From NCBI GenBank assembly GCA_964594985.1, contig CAZQNQ010000028.1:1-64000 (forward strand): a stretch of 64,000 nucleotides of DNA, given 5' to 3'. Numbering within the stretch: the stretch's first letter is position 1; every line of letters starts with the position of its first letter. This DNA is from JADLHS01 sp964594985 (GTDB lineage: Bacteria > Verrucomicrobiota > Verrucomicrobiia > Limisphaerales > JADLHS01). A program made the translations under genes and the position numbers. Below, piece after piece: positions 1-8,361 of the stretch. The notes under the pieces were generated by a model. The model was not told where the DNA came from and made no database searches. It saw only the letters and a list, made by a program, of their open reading frames with translations.

Positions 1-1
1 G

Positions 2-118
2 CAAAATGAACTTTTTGCGGCGGCAGGTAGGGCGCGTCAGTCCCCTGCGCGCCGTTCCGTGCCAGCCAGACGACGGCGCGCAGGGGACTGACGCGCCCTA
101 CCTGCAACGGTCATTTTG
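2..118. repeat. Long palindromic element with perfect 32-bp arms
   Basis: Positions 23-54 and 74-105 are exact reverse complements over 32 bases, separated by 19 bases. The arms start with GCAGGTAGGGCGCGTCAG. Outside them CAAAATGA (2-9) pairs with TCATTTTG (111-118), so the whole stretch folds as one long, slightly interrupted hairpin. It lies upstream of secA. It may be a dispersed repeat, a small non-autonomous element or a transcriptional barrier. No second copy is seen in this window. Confidence 0.85.
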
Positions 119-229
119 TTATGCGCTCTAAGAAAAAGAGTAAGATTAAGATACTGATAGGGGACGAAAGGGGATTTGACCGCCCGCCCCCGTTCCCGTA
201 GCGTTTCCGTCCGCTGTTTTAAGGCAAAT

Positions 230-3200
230 ATGATTGGTTTTATCTTTAAGAAGCTCATTGGGTCCAGGAACGACCGTGAGGTGAAGAAGCTCCGTCCCTT
301 GGTCGGCCGGATCAACGAGATCGAGGCCGGGTTGCAATCGCTCTCCGATGACGACTTGCGCAAAAGGACCGCCGATTGGAAGGCGGAACTCTCCGCCATT
401 GAGGACAATGAGAAGCTCGCGGCGCGGTTGAACGAGATTCTACCCGAGGCGTTCGCGGTCGTGAAGAACGCCTGCCGTCGCTTGTGCGGTCAGGATGTGA
501 TTGTGCGCGGTCAGCCGTTGCGTTGGGAAATGGTGCCGTTCGACGTGCAATTGATCGGCGGCATGGCGTTGCATAACGGCAAAATTTCCGAAATGGCCAC
601 CGGCGAAGGTAAAACCCTTGTCGCGACAGCGCCGGTCTATCTCAACGCTTTGACCGGACGTGGCGTTCACGTCGTGACGGTGAATGATTATCTCGCGTCG
701 CGCGATGGCGAATGGATGGGCGCGGTTTACAAGTTTCTCGGTCTGACGGTGGGTTGCATCCTGCACGATCAACCGCCGCATGTCCGCCGCGAGCAATACG
801 ATTGTGACATCACCTACGGCACGAACGCGGAGTTCGGCTTCGATTACCTGCGCGACAACGGCATGGCCACGCGCAAGGAGGAGCAGGTCCAGCGCGGGCA
901 TTACTTCGCCATCGTGGACGAAGTGGACTCCATTTTGATTGATGAAGCGCGCACGCCGCTCATCATCAGCGGCCCGGCGGTGCGGACGTTCGACGAACAA
1001 TACGCCCAGTGGAAGCCGCTGGTGGAATCCATTGTCCGTGCGCAAGAACGGCTGTGCGCCCGTTATCTGTCCGAGGCGATGGACCTGCTGAAGAAGCTCA
1101 ACCCGACCGATGGATCGAATCCGCAGAATCCTGATGCGCTCAAAAAGGAAATCGGTCTGCTGCTGTTCCGCGTCAAGACCGGGCAGCCGAAGTCGGAGGA
1201 GTTGATGAAGGTCTTGGAAGAACCGGCGAATCTGAAGCTGATGAACGACGCGGAACTGTCGTTGCATCTGGATCAGAAGAAGGTCGAGCTTTATGCCGAG
1301 AAGGAGCAGTTGCTCTACGCGATTGACGAGAAGAGTCATGAAGCCGACCTGACCGAGAAGGGCCGCAATTTCCTCTCGCCGAAAGACCCGGACGCGTTCG
1401 TGTTGCCGGATTTGAACACGGCCATGCACGATATTGACGTGGGCCCGGAGCCGGACGCGCGCAAGCGCATGGAGGCCAAGACGAAGTTGCAGGCCGACTT
1501 CGAGGCGAAGGCGCAGAAGATCCATTCCATCGCGCAATTGCTCAAAGGCTACTCGCTCTACACGAAGGACGTGGAATACGTGGTGCAGGACAACAAAGTC
1601 ATCATCGTGGACCAGAACACGGGGCGCTTGATGACGGGCCGCCGCTGGAGCGATGGGTTGCATCAAGCCGTCGAAGCCAAGGAAGGCGTCGAGATCGAGC
1701 GTGAGACGCAAACATTGGCGACGATCACGATTCAAAATTATTTCCGTCTCTATCTCAAACTGGCGGGCATGACCGGCACGGCGGAAACCGAGGCCGGCGA
1801 ATTCTTCGACATCTACAAACTCGGCGTGCTCGTCATCCCGACAAACAAGCCGTGCTTGCGCAAGGATGCGAACGACTCGGTTTACAAAACACGGCGCGAG
1901 AAATTCAACGCCGTATTGAATGAGATCAAAACCATCCATGGTCAGGGTCGCCCGATTCTCGTCGGCACGATTTCCGTCGAAGTGAGTGAAATGCTTTCCA
2001 AGATGTTGAATCGCGAGAAGCTGATCCACTCGGTGCTGAACGCGAAGTATCACCAGCAGGAAGCGGAGATCGTCGCCAGAGCAGGGCAGCGGGGCGCGAT
2101 CACCATCGCCACGAACATGGCGGGCCGCGGTACGGACATCAAACTCGGACCGGGCGTCGCTGAAGTCGGCGGCTTGCATGTTCTGGCGACAGAGCGCCAT
2201 GAAGCGCGGCGTATTGACCGGCAGTTGCGCGGTCGTTGTTCGCGGCAGGGCGATCCGGGTTCGTCGCACTTCTTCGTGTCGCTGGAAGACGATTTGATGC
2301 GCTTGTTCGGCGCGGGCAACATCGTCAAATACATGGAAAAGCTCGGCCTCGAAGAAGGTCAGGAACTCGAGCATCCATTGTTGAACCGTTCCATCGGCCA
2401 GGCGCAGAAGCGTGTCGAGGGACACAATTTCCAAATCCGCAAACGCACGCTCGAATACGACGACGTGATGAACAAGCAGCGCGAAGTCATCTACGGCTTC
2501 CGCAACGAGATCATCCGCGCCGATGACGTGCGCGATCGCCTCATGGACATCATGGAGGAGGTCGTCATCACCAAGGTGGAGCAACTCACCAAGGGCGAGT
2601 ATGACGAGAATGATTGGCAGACGCGGGCATTGGCGGATTGGGTGAACTTGAATTTCCCGTTGGGCATGCCCGAAGCGGAGATTTCCAAGGCGGCGCAATC
2701 CGGCAAGGACGCGCCCGTGCCCGGCTCGCTCTACGACGGCCTCAGCCCGGCGCAGTTCGCGGTGTGCAATTTCATCAGCGACAGCATCCGCAAGGCATAC
2801 GATCTCAAGATCAGTTTTGAAGAGCCGGAGAAACTCGCGTCGGTGGAACGGTTCACGATCCTCAGCGCGATTGACAAGCTCTGGCAGGAACATCTCTACG
2901 AGATGGACAGCCTGCGTTACAGCATCGGTTTGCGCGCGCACGGTCAGCGTGATCCGCTCATCGAATACAAGGCGGAAGCGTTCAAGATCTTCGACGAATT
3001 GATGGTGAACATCAAAACCGAGATCTGTCACAACATCTTCCGCAGCGCGTCGAGCCTGATGGCGTTCGAGAACTTCCTGCGCAATGTGCCGCAGCAGACG
3101 TTGCATCAATCCGCGAGTGCGTTTGGCAATACCTCCACCGGTTCAACCAGCGCCGCCCCGCAACAAAAGGCGAGCGATGTTGTCAGCGAAGCGGCAGCGG

Positions 3201-3304
3201 CAGTCGAGAAAGCCAAGCCGGTCAAGACCGGCCCGAAGGTGGGGCGCAACGATCCGTGTCCGTGTGGCAGCGGCAAGAAATACAAGCAGTGCTGCGGGAA
3301 GTAA
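230..3304 (+). CDS. secA: Protein translocase subunit SecA
   Basis: SecA is the ATPase motor that drives unfolded preproteins through the SecYEG channel from the cytoplasmic side. The ATG at 230 gives 1024 residues; AAGG lies about 6 bases upstream. An in-frame TTG at 176 would add 18 residues with no SecA character. The Walker A motif is ATGEGKTL (K128) and the DEVD box is at D230, followed by the IDEARTPLIISG signature. The C-terminus ends in a zinc-binding SEC-C motif of the CxCx8CC type (DPCPCGSGKKYKQCC). The protein is about 120 residues longer than the E. coli one. Much of the excess is a lysine/glutamate-rich insertion at about residues 275-390, just after the DEAD part, similar in place to the long SecA of Bacteroidetes-like phyla. 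A clear terminator follows. Confidence 0.98.
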   Translation: MIGFIFKKLIGSRNDREVKKLRPLVGRINEIEAGLQSLSDDDLRKRTADWKAELSAIEDNEKLAARLNEILPEAFAVVKNACRRLCGQDVIVRGQPLRWEMVPFDVQLIGGMALHNGKISEMATGEGKTLVATAPVYLNALTGRGVHVVTVNDYLASRDGEWMGAVYKFLGLTVGCILHDQPPHVRREQYDCDITYGTNAEFGFDYLRDNGMATRKEEQVQRGHYFAIVDEVDSILIDEARTPLIISGPAVRTFDEQYAQWKPLVESIVRAQERLCARYLSEAMDLLKKLNPTDGSNPQNPDALKKEIGLLLFRVKTGQPKSEELMKVLEEPANLKLMNDAELSLHLDQKKVELYAEKEQLLYAIDEKSHEADLTEKGRNFLSPKDPDAFVLPDLNTAMHDIDVGPEPDARKRMEAKTKLQADFEAKAQKIHSIAQLLKGYSLYTKDVEYVVQDNKVIIVDQNTGRLMTGRRWSDGLHQAVEAKEGVEIERETQTLATITIQNYFRLYLKLAGMTGTAETEAGEFFDIYKLGVLVIPTNKPCLRKDANDSVYKTRREKFNAVLNEIKTIHGQGRPILVGTISVEVSEMLSKMLNREKLIHSVLNAKYHQQEAEIVARAGQRGAITIATNMAGRGTDIKLGPGVAEVGGLHVLATERHEARRIDRQLRGRCSRQGDPGSSHFFVSLEDDLMRLFGAGNIVKYMEKLGLEEGQELEHPLLNRSIGQAQKRVEGHNFQIRKRTLEYDDVMNKQREVIYGFRNEIIRADDVRDRLMDIMEEVVITKVEQLTKGEYDENDWQTRALADWVNLNFPLGMPEAEISKAAQSGKDAPVPGSLYDGLSPAQFAVCNFISDSIRKAYDLKISFEEPEKLASVERFTILSAIDKLWQEHLYEMDSLRYSIGLRAHGQRDPLIEYKAEAFKIFDELMVNIKTEICHNIFRSASSLMAFENFLRNVPQQTLHQSASAFGNTSTGSTSAAPQQKASDVVSEAAAAVEKAKPVKTGPKVGRNDPCPCGSGKKYKQCCGK

Positions 3305-3323
3305 GCGCGAATTGATTTCACAA

Positions 3324-3350
3324 CGCCCGGCCTTGCGCCGGGCGTTTTTA
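3324..3350 (+). terminator. Rho-independent terminator of secA
   Basis: CGCCCGG (3324-3330) pairs with CCGGGCG (3338-3344) around a 7-base loop and is followed by five T residues. It lies 20 bases after the secA stop codon. Confidence 0.9.
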
Positions 3351-3579
3351 TTTTGTGAGGCGGTGAACTTCTTGGTCATCCATTCAATCGTGGGGGCCAG
3401 GCGGGTATGTTGTCGAACAGTTCGCAAAATGTCTGGCGGAACCGAATTCCCCGCACCCGGCCTGCGGCCACCCTCTCCCCATCGGATGGGGAGTGGGCCG
3501 GGGTGAGGGGCGTTTTGCCGGCCCATCGTTCCCGACATTCTTTTTGAGTGCGTTCTACTGCCGCGCGGTGTGGCTCAAC

Positions 3580-3660
3580 CCGGGAGCGCCAGCGTCCCGC
3601 TGGCGCGGCGCGGTTCCGGTGGCAACGGTAACTCGCCGGCGGGACGCCGGCGCTCCCGGG
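3580..3660. repeat. Inverted repeat with GGGAGCGCCAGCGTCCC-type arms
   Basis: The left arm begins CCCGGGAGCGCCAGCGTCCC and the right arm ends GGGACGCCGGCGCTCCCGGG. They are near-perfect reverse complements with a short AT-richer centre. Each arm is itself a small hairpin (CGCCAGCG..CGCTGGCG and CGCCGGCG..CGCCGGCG). This suits a dispersed extragenic palindrome rather than a terminator, as no T run follows. Confidence 0.7.
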
Positions 3661-3689
3661 GCGGCATGGACGTTTCAGCCACTCCCCGT

Positions 3690-4076
3690 TCAAACCATCG
3701 GTTGCCGGCGTTGAACGAATTGGAGACAGATGCCCCAGGGATCGCGGACGATGGTGATCTTGTCGCCGTCGCTGTTGGTGTTGATCTCGCCTTCGGGTGT
3801 GGCGCCGGCTTTCAGCAGCCGGTCGCGGAGGGCGGGAACATCGCTGACATGAAAGGCGATGTGAAACGAGAACGGCGCCAGCGCCGCGTAATCAGGGATG
3901 CCGACATCGGCATTGTGATAGAACTCCAGCATCATTTTGCCACGGGCATCGGCGAGGAACCGACCGTGCTGCGGCGGACCGAATTGGCGGGCCACGGTCA
4001 TTTCGAGGTTTTGGCAATACCACGTTGCGGCCGCGACCGGGTCGGGATGATTCAAGCCGAGGTGTTCCAGATGCAT
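3690..4076 (-). CDS. VOC (glyoxalase/dioxygenase superfamily) protein
   Basis: The 128-residue protein has the single-domain size and pattern of the vicinal oxygen chelate fold: it opens MHLEHLGLNHPDP, continues with WYCQNLEM, MLEFYHN and FSFHIAFHVSD, and ends DPWGICLQFVQR, the usual final strand with its acidic and aromatic residues. The substrate cannot be told from sequence. The ATG at 4076 was chosen because homology starts there; upstream in-frame codons run back through the palindromic element at 4128-4269 and encode repeat-derived residues only. The gene stands alone on the minus strand, between two plus-strand genes. Confidence 0.85.
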   Translation of the reverse strand: MHLEHLGLNHPDPVAAATWYCQNLEMTVARQFGPPQHGRFLADARGKMMLEFYHNADVGIPDYAALAPFSFHIAFHVSDVPALRDRLLKAGATPEGEINTNSDGDKITIVRDPWGICLQFVQRRQPMV

Positions 4077-4388
4077 GGCCACATCGTTGAGGAAGTGTTG
4101 GCGGAAAACAAGCCAGAGCTGGGGAGAGGGTGTGATTGGAACTGCCGCTGCGGTGCCGGTTCTTAATCTTAATCCTAATCTTGTTCTTAATCTTCCGGCC
4201 CGGGAGATTAAGATTACGAAAAAGATTAAGATTAAGAGGCCCGAACGCGTGGCAGTTTGAATCACACCCCTGGGGGAGAGTGCCGCGGGGATGGATAATC
4301 CTCGCGCGTAATTCTGGATGCTTCTTGCAGAATGTCATGAAAATTTAGACTCGAATGTTCCCCGGGTTTCAGGCGTCATGAAGGGGCA
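4077..4388. other. Divergent intergenic region with palindromic element
   Basis: This 312-base space separates the starts of the VOC gene and the oxidoreductase gene. Nearly half of it is the TTAATC-type palindrome. The remainder presumably carries both promoters, but no convincing -35/-10 pair was found. Confidence 0.6.
4128..4269. repeat. TTAATC-type long hairpin element, copy 1
   Basis: Outer arms GGGTGTGATT (4128-4137) and AATCACACCC (4260-4269) are exact complements. Inside come AACTGCCGC and GTGGCAGTT arms, then runs of TTAATC-like units that pair with GATTAA-like units across a central GGCCCGGG. The same architecture recurs at 22351-22494 and 41611-41760, so this is a dispersed family. 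It has no coding capacity. Confidence 0.9.
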
Positions 4389-5720
4389 ATGAACACCACG
4401 TCCAGGTCCCGATCTTTTTCCCGGCGGCAATTCCTCGCCACGACCGCGCTCGCCGTGGCCGGCCCGACCATCCTTAGTGGTTGCGCAACAGCGGCCGAAC
4501 GGCGGCCGAACGCATCCAATCGCATCACGGTTGGCGTGGTGGGTTGTGGCTGGCAGGGGTTGAGCAACATGAAGGGGTTTCTTGGTCATGCCGACTGCCA
4601 GGTCGTCGCGATCTGCGACGTGGATAAAAATCATTTGCAGGAAGGCATCAAAACCGTCAACGCGAAGTACAAAAACCAGGATTGCAAAGCGTATCACGAC
4701 TATCGCGAAATGCTGGCCCGGAAGGACATTGACGCCGTGATGCTCGCGACGCCGGATCACTGGCACGCGCTGGTGGCGGTGGAAGCGGCGCGGCAGGGCA
4801 AGGACATCCACGGCGAGAAACCGCTGGCGCGGACCATCGCCGAGCAGCAAGCCATCGTCAAAGCCGTGCAAAAAAACAAACGTATCTGGCAGACGGGTTC
4901 GTGGCAGCGTTCGGAAAAACATTTTCATTACGCGGCGGAGGTTGTCCGCAACGGGCTGATCGGGAAAATCAAACGCGTGGAAGTCGGCTTGCCCTCGGGG
5001 CACAACGATTTCGCCAAGACGAAGGACAAGACGGCCATCACCGAGCCGCCGGCGGAACTGGATTACGAGTTCTGGAGCGGGCCGGCGCAGAAGTTGCCTT
5101 ACATCGAGGCACGCCTTCACAAGAACTGGCGCTGGAATTACAACACGGGTGGCGGGCAGTTGCTGGACTGGATCGGGCACCATTGCGACATCGCGCACTG
5201 GGGCATGGATTGCGACAACAGCGGGCCGTTGGAGATTTCCGGGCAGGGAGAGTTTCCGCCCGCGGATGCGGTTTGGAACACAGCCACGAAGTATCGGATC
5301 ACGGCGAAGTATCCCAACGACATCGAGATGATCATCGCCGGCGGATACAAGGATATCCGGGGCGGGACGAAATGGATCGGCACGGATGGCTGGGTCTGGG
5401 TGACGCGGAATAACGCCTTCGAGTCATCGAAGTCTGAATTGGAGGACGCGCGCAGCCTGCCCGAGGAATTGCGCAAAGTGAAACTCTACGAGTCGCGCGA
5501 TCACTTCGGCAATTTCCTCGATTGCGTGAAGTCCCGCAAGCCCACGATAACGCCGGTGGAGGTGGCGCATCACTCGGCGATCCCCGGGCATCTCGGACTG
5601 ATCGCGATGCAGACCGGGCGCACCATCAAGTGGGATGCGAAGAAGGAAGTCATCATCGGTGACGCGGACGCGAGCAAGCTGTTGACGCGGGAATATCGCG
5701 GCCCGTGGAAGTTGGGGTGA
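4389..5720 (+). CDS. Gfo/Idh/MocA-family oxidoreductase with Tat signal
   Basis: The 443-residue protein starts with a twin-arginine signal (SRRQFLATTALAVAG) followed by LSGC, which could act as a lipobox, so it is probably exported folded with its nucleotide bound and perhaps lipid-anchored. The Rossmann motif GVVGCGWQG is at about residues 48-56 and the family's EKPLAR motif, carrying the catalytic-type lysine, at about residue 140. The C-terminal domain (DYEFWSGPAQKLPYIEAR onward) matches the exported sugar oxidoreductases common in Verrucomicrobia and Planctomycetes. Family members oxidise or epimerise sugars and inositols with NAD(P); the real substrate is unknown. A purine-rich AAGGGG lies just before the ATG. 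Confidence 0.93.
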   Translation: MNTTSRSRSFSRRQFLATTALAVAGPTILSGCATAAERRPNASNRITVGVVGCGWQGLSNMKGFLGHADCQVVAICDVDKNHLQEGIKTVNAKYKNQDCKAYHDYREMLARKDIDAVMLATPDHWHALVAVEAARQGKDIHGEKPLARTIAEQQAIVKAVQKNKRIWQTGSWQRSEKHFHYAAEVVRNGLIGKIKRVEVGLPSGHNDFAKTKDKTAITEPPAELDYEFWSGPAQKLPYIEARLHKNWRWNYNTGGGQLLDWIGHHCDIAHWGMDCDNSGPLEISGQGEFPPADAVWNTATKYRITAKYPNDIEMIIAGGYKDIRGGTKWIGTDGWVWVTRNNAFESSKSELEDARSLPEELRKVKLYESRDHFGNFLDCVKSRKPTITPVEVAHHSAIPGHLGLIAMQTGRTIKWDAKKEVIIGDADASKLLTREYRGPWKLG

Positions 5721-5757
5721 GCTTGCAGCGCCCGGGCGGAATTGAAACAATCCGCCC

Positions 5758-6642
5758 ATGAATTCTTCGTTGCGACGAAAGCGGGTCCGGAAAACTTCCG
5801 CTCCGCTTTCTGCCGTCCGTTCGACGCGTCTGTCTCCAACCGAACAACGCAATCCGCGCTCCTTGAATCTGGACCAGTTGTCGGTCGGTGCGGCGGTGGA
5901 GCTGATGTTGAGCGAGGAGGCAAAGGTCACGCGGGTCCTGCTGAAGAAAAAGCCGGTGCTCGCCAAAGCCGTGACGTTGGTGGCGCGGGCCTTTGAGCAG
6001 GGCGGCCGATTGTTTTACTTCGGCGCCGGGACGAGCGGCCGATTAGGAGTGCTGGATGCAAGCGAGTGTCCGCCGACGTTCCGCACCGACCCGAACATGG
6101 TGCAGGGTATCATCGCGGGCGGCGACATGGCCTTACGGCGCGCTGTGGAAGGGGCAGAAGATGATGCGCTGGCTGGAACGCGGGAAATCAAGGCGCGGCA
6201 CATCACCGCACGCGATGTGGTGATGGGGATTGCCGCGAGTGGCACCACCCGATTTGTCTGGGGCGCATTGCTAGAGGCGAAGCGCCGCCGGGCAAAGACG
6301 ATGTTGGTCTGCTTCAATCCGTATCTCGCGATTCCCCGCACGATGCGACCAGACCTGGTGATTGCGCCGGATTTAGGGCCGGAAGTGTTGACGGGTTCGA
6401 CGCGGCTCAAGGCCGGCACGGCCACCAAGTTGATTCTCAATCTCCTGACGACGCTGGCGATGGTCCGGATCGGCAAAGTGCGGAGCAACCTGATGGTGGA
6501 TGTGAATCCGAGCAACGCCAAGTTGCGCGCGCGGGCGGTGCGCATCGTGCGGGAACTGACGGGCGCGGATGAAGCCGCCGCCCGCCACGCGTTGGAACAG
6601 AGTGACTGGGTGATCAGGGCAGCGTGCTGCCGCCTGAAGTAG
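5758..6642 (+). CDS. murQ: N-acetylmuramic acid 6-phosphate etherase
   Basis: MurQ splits the lactyl ether of MurNAc 6-phosphate to give GlcNAc 6-phosphate and D-lactate during cell-wall recycling. The 294 residues fit the family length (about 300). The signature GAGTSGRLGVLDASECPP is clear, preceded by the typical TEQRNPRSLNLDQLS opening. The SIS-fold substrate segment (SGTTRFVWGAL) and the ending VRELTGADEAAARHAL are also typical. No recycling kinase or permease lies nearby. The 3' end overlaps the convergent membrane-protein gene by 29 bases. Confidence 0.96.
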   Translation: MNSSLRRKRVRKTSAPLSAVRSTRLSPTEQRNPRSLNLDQLSVGAAVELMLSEEAKVTRVLLKKKPVLAKAVTLVARAFEQGGRLFYFGAGTSGRLGVLDASECPPTFRTDPNMVQGIIAGGDMALRRAVEGAEDDALAGTREIKARHITARDVVMGIAASGTTRFVWGALLEAKRRRAKTMLVCFNPYLAIPRTMRPDLVIAPDLGPEVLTGSTRLKAGTATKLILNLLTTLAMVRIGKVRSNLMVDVNPSNAKLRARAVRIVRELTGADEAAARHALEQSDWVIRAACCRLK

Positions 6643-7270
6643 TCTTTGCCACCACCCCGGCCAGATCCGCGATGGCTTGTTCGAGCCGGGGGAATCTCCC
6701 CAGGAAGAATTGCGTCACGATCAAGCGCCACAAGCCAAACATGATCGTGAGGGTCATGGTGGTCATGACATACAGTCCGAAGGCATGGGGCGGATCGGGT
6801 CTGAGCAGACAGGGCAGGCCGAGATATAGCACCGCGAGGGTCAGGATCATTCCGACCGCCCAAGGCACCCAAGGATACAAGCCGACAATCAAATCTCCCA
6901 GCCGCAAGGTCAGCATCGGGGCCATGCCAAAGGCGATGGCCGCGAAGGCCTGCCGAAACGTAGAGCGCCGATGAAAGGTGCTGGAATACGATTTGGCGGC
7001 CAGCGCGCCGAGGAAGGCCAGACCGACGAAGACCACCGCTTGCACGGCTTCGATGATCACCGCTTCCTTTGGATCGTACAGCTTGATGTATTTTTTCTCG
7101 ATGATGTGCTCCTTGCCCCAACGCACCAGACCGTAGCCTTCGGCCAGACAGGTCAGAAGAATCAGCGGCAGCAGATGCAGACAGACGATATAGGCGATGC
7201 TCCGATTGGCAGCGGCGATGCCGTTCCATGTCTGTTCCGGTCGGAAGATCAGCAAGATCGCTTTAATCAT
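6614..7270 (-). CDS. Yip1-like polytopic membrane protein
   Basis: The 218-residue protein opens with MIKAILLIFRPEQTWNGIA, the amphipathic start usual for bacterial Yip1-domain proteins (a block of the form 'P..W..I'). Five hydrophobic segments follow, at about residues 24-44, 73-92, 108-132, 137-155 and 163-185. No catalytic motif is visible and the function is unknown. The stop codon lies within the end of murQ, transcribed from the other side. Assignment to Yip1 rests on the opening motif and topology only. Confidence 0.7.
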   Translation of the reverse strand: MIKAILLIFRPEQTWNGIAAANRSIAYIVCLHLLPLILLTCLAEGYGLVRWGKEHIIEKKYIKLYDPKEAVIIEAVQAVVFVGLAFLGALAAKSYSSTFHRRSTFRQAFAAIAFGMAPMLTLRLGDLIVGLYPWVPWAVGMILTLAVLYLGLPCLLRPDPPHAFGLYVMTTMTLTIMFGLWRLIVTQFFLGRFPRLEQAIADLAGVVAKTTSGGSTLP

Positions 7271-7388
7271 GTCTCACCAATATAGGTCGGGCGCGGGAGC
7301 GTTTTCAATGAAATAGCGGGTGGCAACGGGTTGGTCGGGCCGAGAAAAATTCTTTCGTTCCATGGTACGACTTGTTTTACTCCCCGCA

Positions 7389-7727
7389 ATGAACGTTGCA
7401 GACAGCATCTGGGACAAGCTGACCCGCGTGGTGATCGGGTTGCTGTTGCTGGCGTTCCTCGTCGCGGTGGGCGTCTGGTATCTGCCGCTCATCCAACAGA
7501 ATGAACGGATGCGGCGCGAAGTCATGCGTCTGGATGAAGAACTGAAAAAGAGCAACGCCGAGAAGCGGCAGTTGAACGTCGCGGTGGATTCGTTGAACAG
7601 TGATCCCAAGGCCATCACCCGCTTGGCCCGCGAGAAATTTGGTTACGCCAAGCCCGGTGAAACGGTGATCCGCTTCGAGGAGACTTCTTCCACCACGACT
7701 CCGACGGTTCCGGCGCGCGTGCAATAA
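7389..7727 (+). CDS. Septum formation initiator family protein (DivIC/FtsB-like)
   Basis: A 112-residue bitopic protein: one transmembrane segment (about residues 11-30, VVIGLLLLAFLVAVGVWYLP) followed by a coiled coil (NERMRREVMRLDEELKKSNAEK), then the conserved DPKAITRLAREKFGYAKPGET motif that marks the DivIC/FtsB family of divisome proteins. Such proteins join FtsL and FtsQ/DivIB at the septum. In-frame starts exist at 7320 (GTG) and 7362 (ATG). The ATG at 7389 was chosen because it leaves a short cytoplasmic tail before the membrane segment. None of the starts has a strong ribosome binding site. The gene ends 7 bases from the convergent frr. Confidence 0.88.
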   Translation: MNVADSIWDKLTRVVIGLLLLAFLVAVGVWYLPLIQQNERMRREVMRLDEELKKSNAEKRQLNVAVDSLNSDPKAITRLAREKFGYAKPGETVIRFEETSSTTTPTVPARVQ

Positions 7728-7734
7728 GCCCGCG

Positions 7735-8295
7735 TCACACGGTCAGCAATTCTTTTTCCTTCGCGGCGAAGTGTTTGTCGATCTTCGCGCTGTAGTCGTC
7801 GGTCAGCTTCTGCAAAGTTTTTTCCGCCTTCTCGGTATCGTCCTCGGTGACGCCGCTGTCGTGGGCGTGTTTCTTGAGCTGATCCATGGCATCGCGGCGG
7901 ACGTGGCGGATGGCGACGCGTCCGTCCTCGGCCATTTTCTTGATGATCTTGACGAATTCCTGACGGCGCTCCTGGCTGAGTTCGGGGAAGAAAATACGGA
8001 GCACCTTGCCTTGCACGGCGGGGGACAGGCCGAGGTTGGCCTTTTGAATGGCTTTCTCGATGTGACCCAGGGTGGAAGCGTCCCACGGCTGGATGGCCAG
8101 GGTGCGCGGCTCGGGCGTGGTGATACCGGCCAGCTCGCGGATGCGCATCTGCGAACCGTAGCTTTCCACAAGAATGTTTTCGACGAGGGAGGCGGAGGCT
8201 TTGCCCGTGCGGACGCCGGCAAACTCGTTGACCACCACGTGCTCGGTCTTTTCCATTTTTTCTTCCGCTTCCAAGAGAATGTCGTCGAGTGCCAT
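7735..8295 (-). CDS. frr: Ribosome recycling factor
   Basis: RRF, with EF-G, splits post-termination ribosomes. The protein is 186 residues, the standard length. It starts MALDDILLEAEEKMEKT and shows the family patterns GVRTGKAS, TTPEPRTLAIQPWD and EERR-like ELSQERRQEFVK, followed by the C-terminal helix of the three-helix bundle. In-frame codons upstream of 8295 have no family resemblance. It follows thrC on the minus strand after a 66-base gap and may be the last gene of a hom-thrC-frr unit. Confidence 0.97.
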   Translation of the reverse strand: MALDDILLEAEEKMEKTEHVVVNEFAGVRTGKASASLVENILVESYGSQMRIRELAGITTPEPRTLAIQPWDASTLGHIEKAIQKANLGLSPAVQGKVLRIFFPELSQERRQEFVKIIKKMAEDGRVAIRHVRRDAMDQLKKHAHDSGVTEDDTEKAEKTLQKLTDDYSAKIDKHFAAKEKELLTV

Positions 8296-8361
8296 AGGGA
8301 AACGAAAGTAACAAAAAGGATGAAAATGTATAGCCGCAAAAGCGCCGGGGCCACTCGTCAC

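Larger units (their letters stand above)
3305..3689. other. Gene-free stretch between secA and the VOC gene
   Basis: It holds the secA terminator, then a GC-rich hairpin stretch around 3471-3510 (CTCCCCATC against GATGGGGAG) that looks like a dispersed repeat, then the inverted repeat at 3580-3660. I see no coding sequence with a recognisable protein. Confidence 0.6.

Noticed and set aside
440..3109. An 889-codon open frame on the minus strand across secA
   Set aside because: It mirrors the GC-rich third positions of secA, has histidine/arginine/leucine-rich composition without domains, and the plus-strand product is unmistakable.
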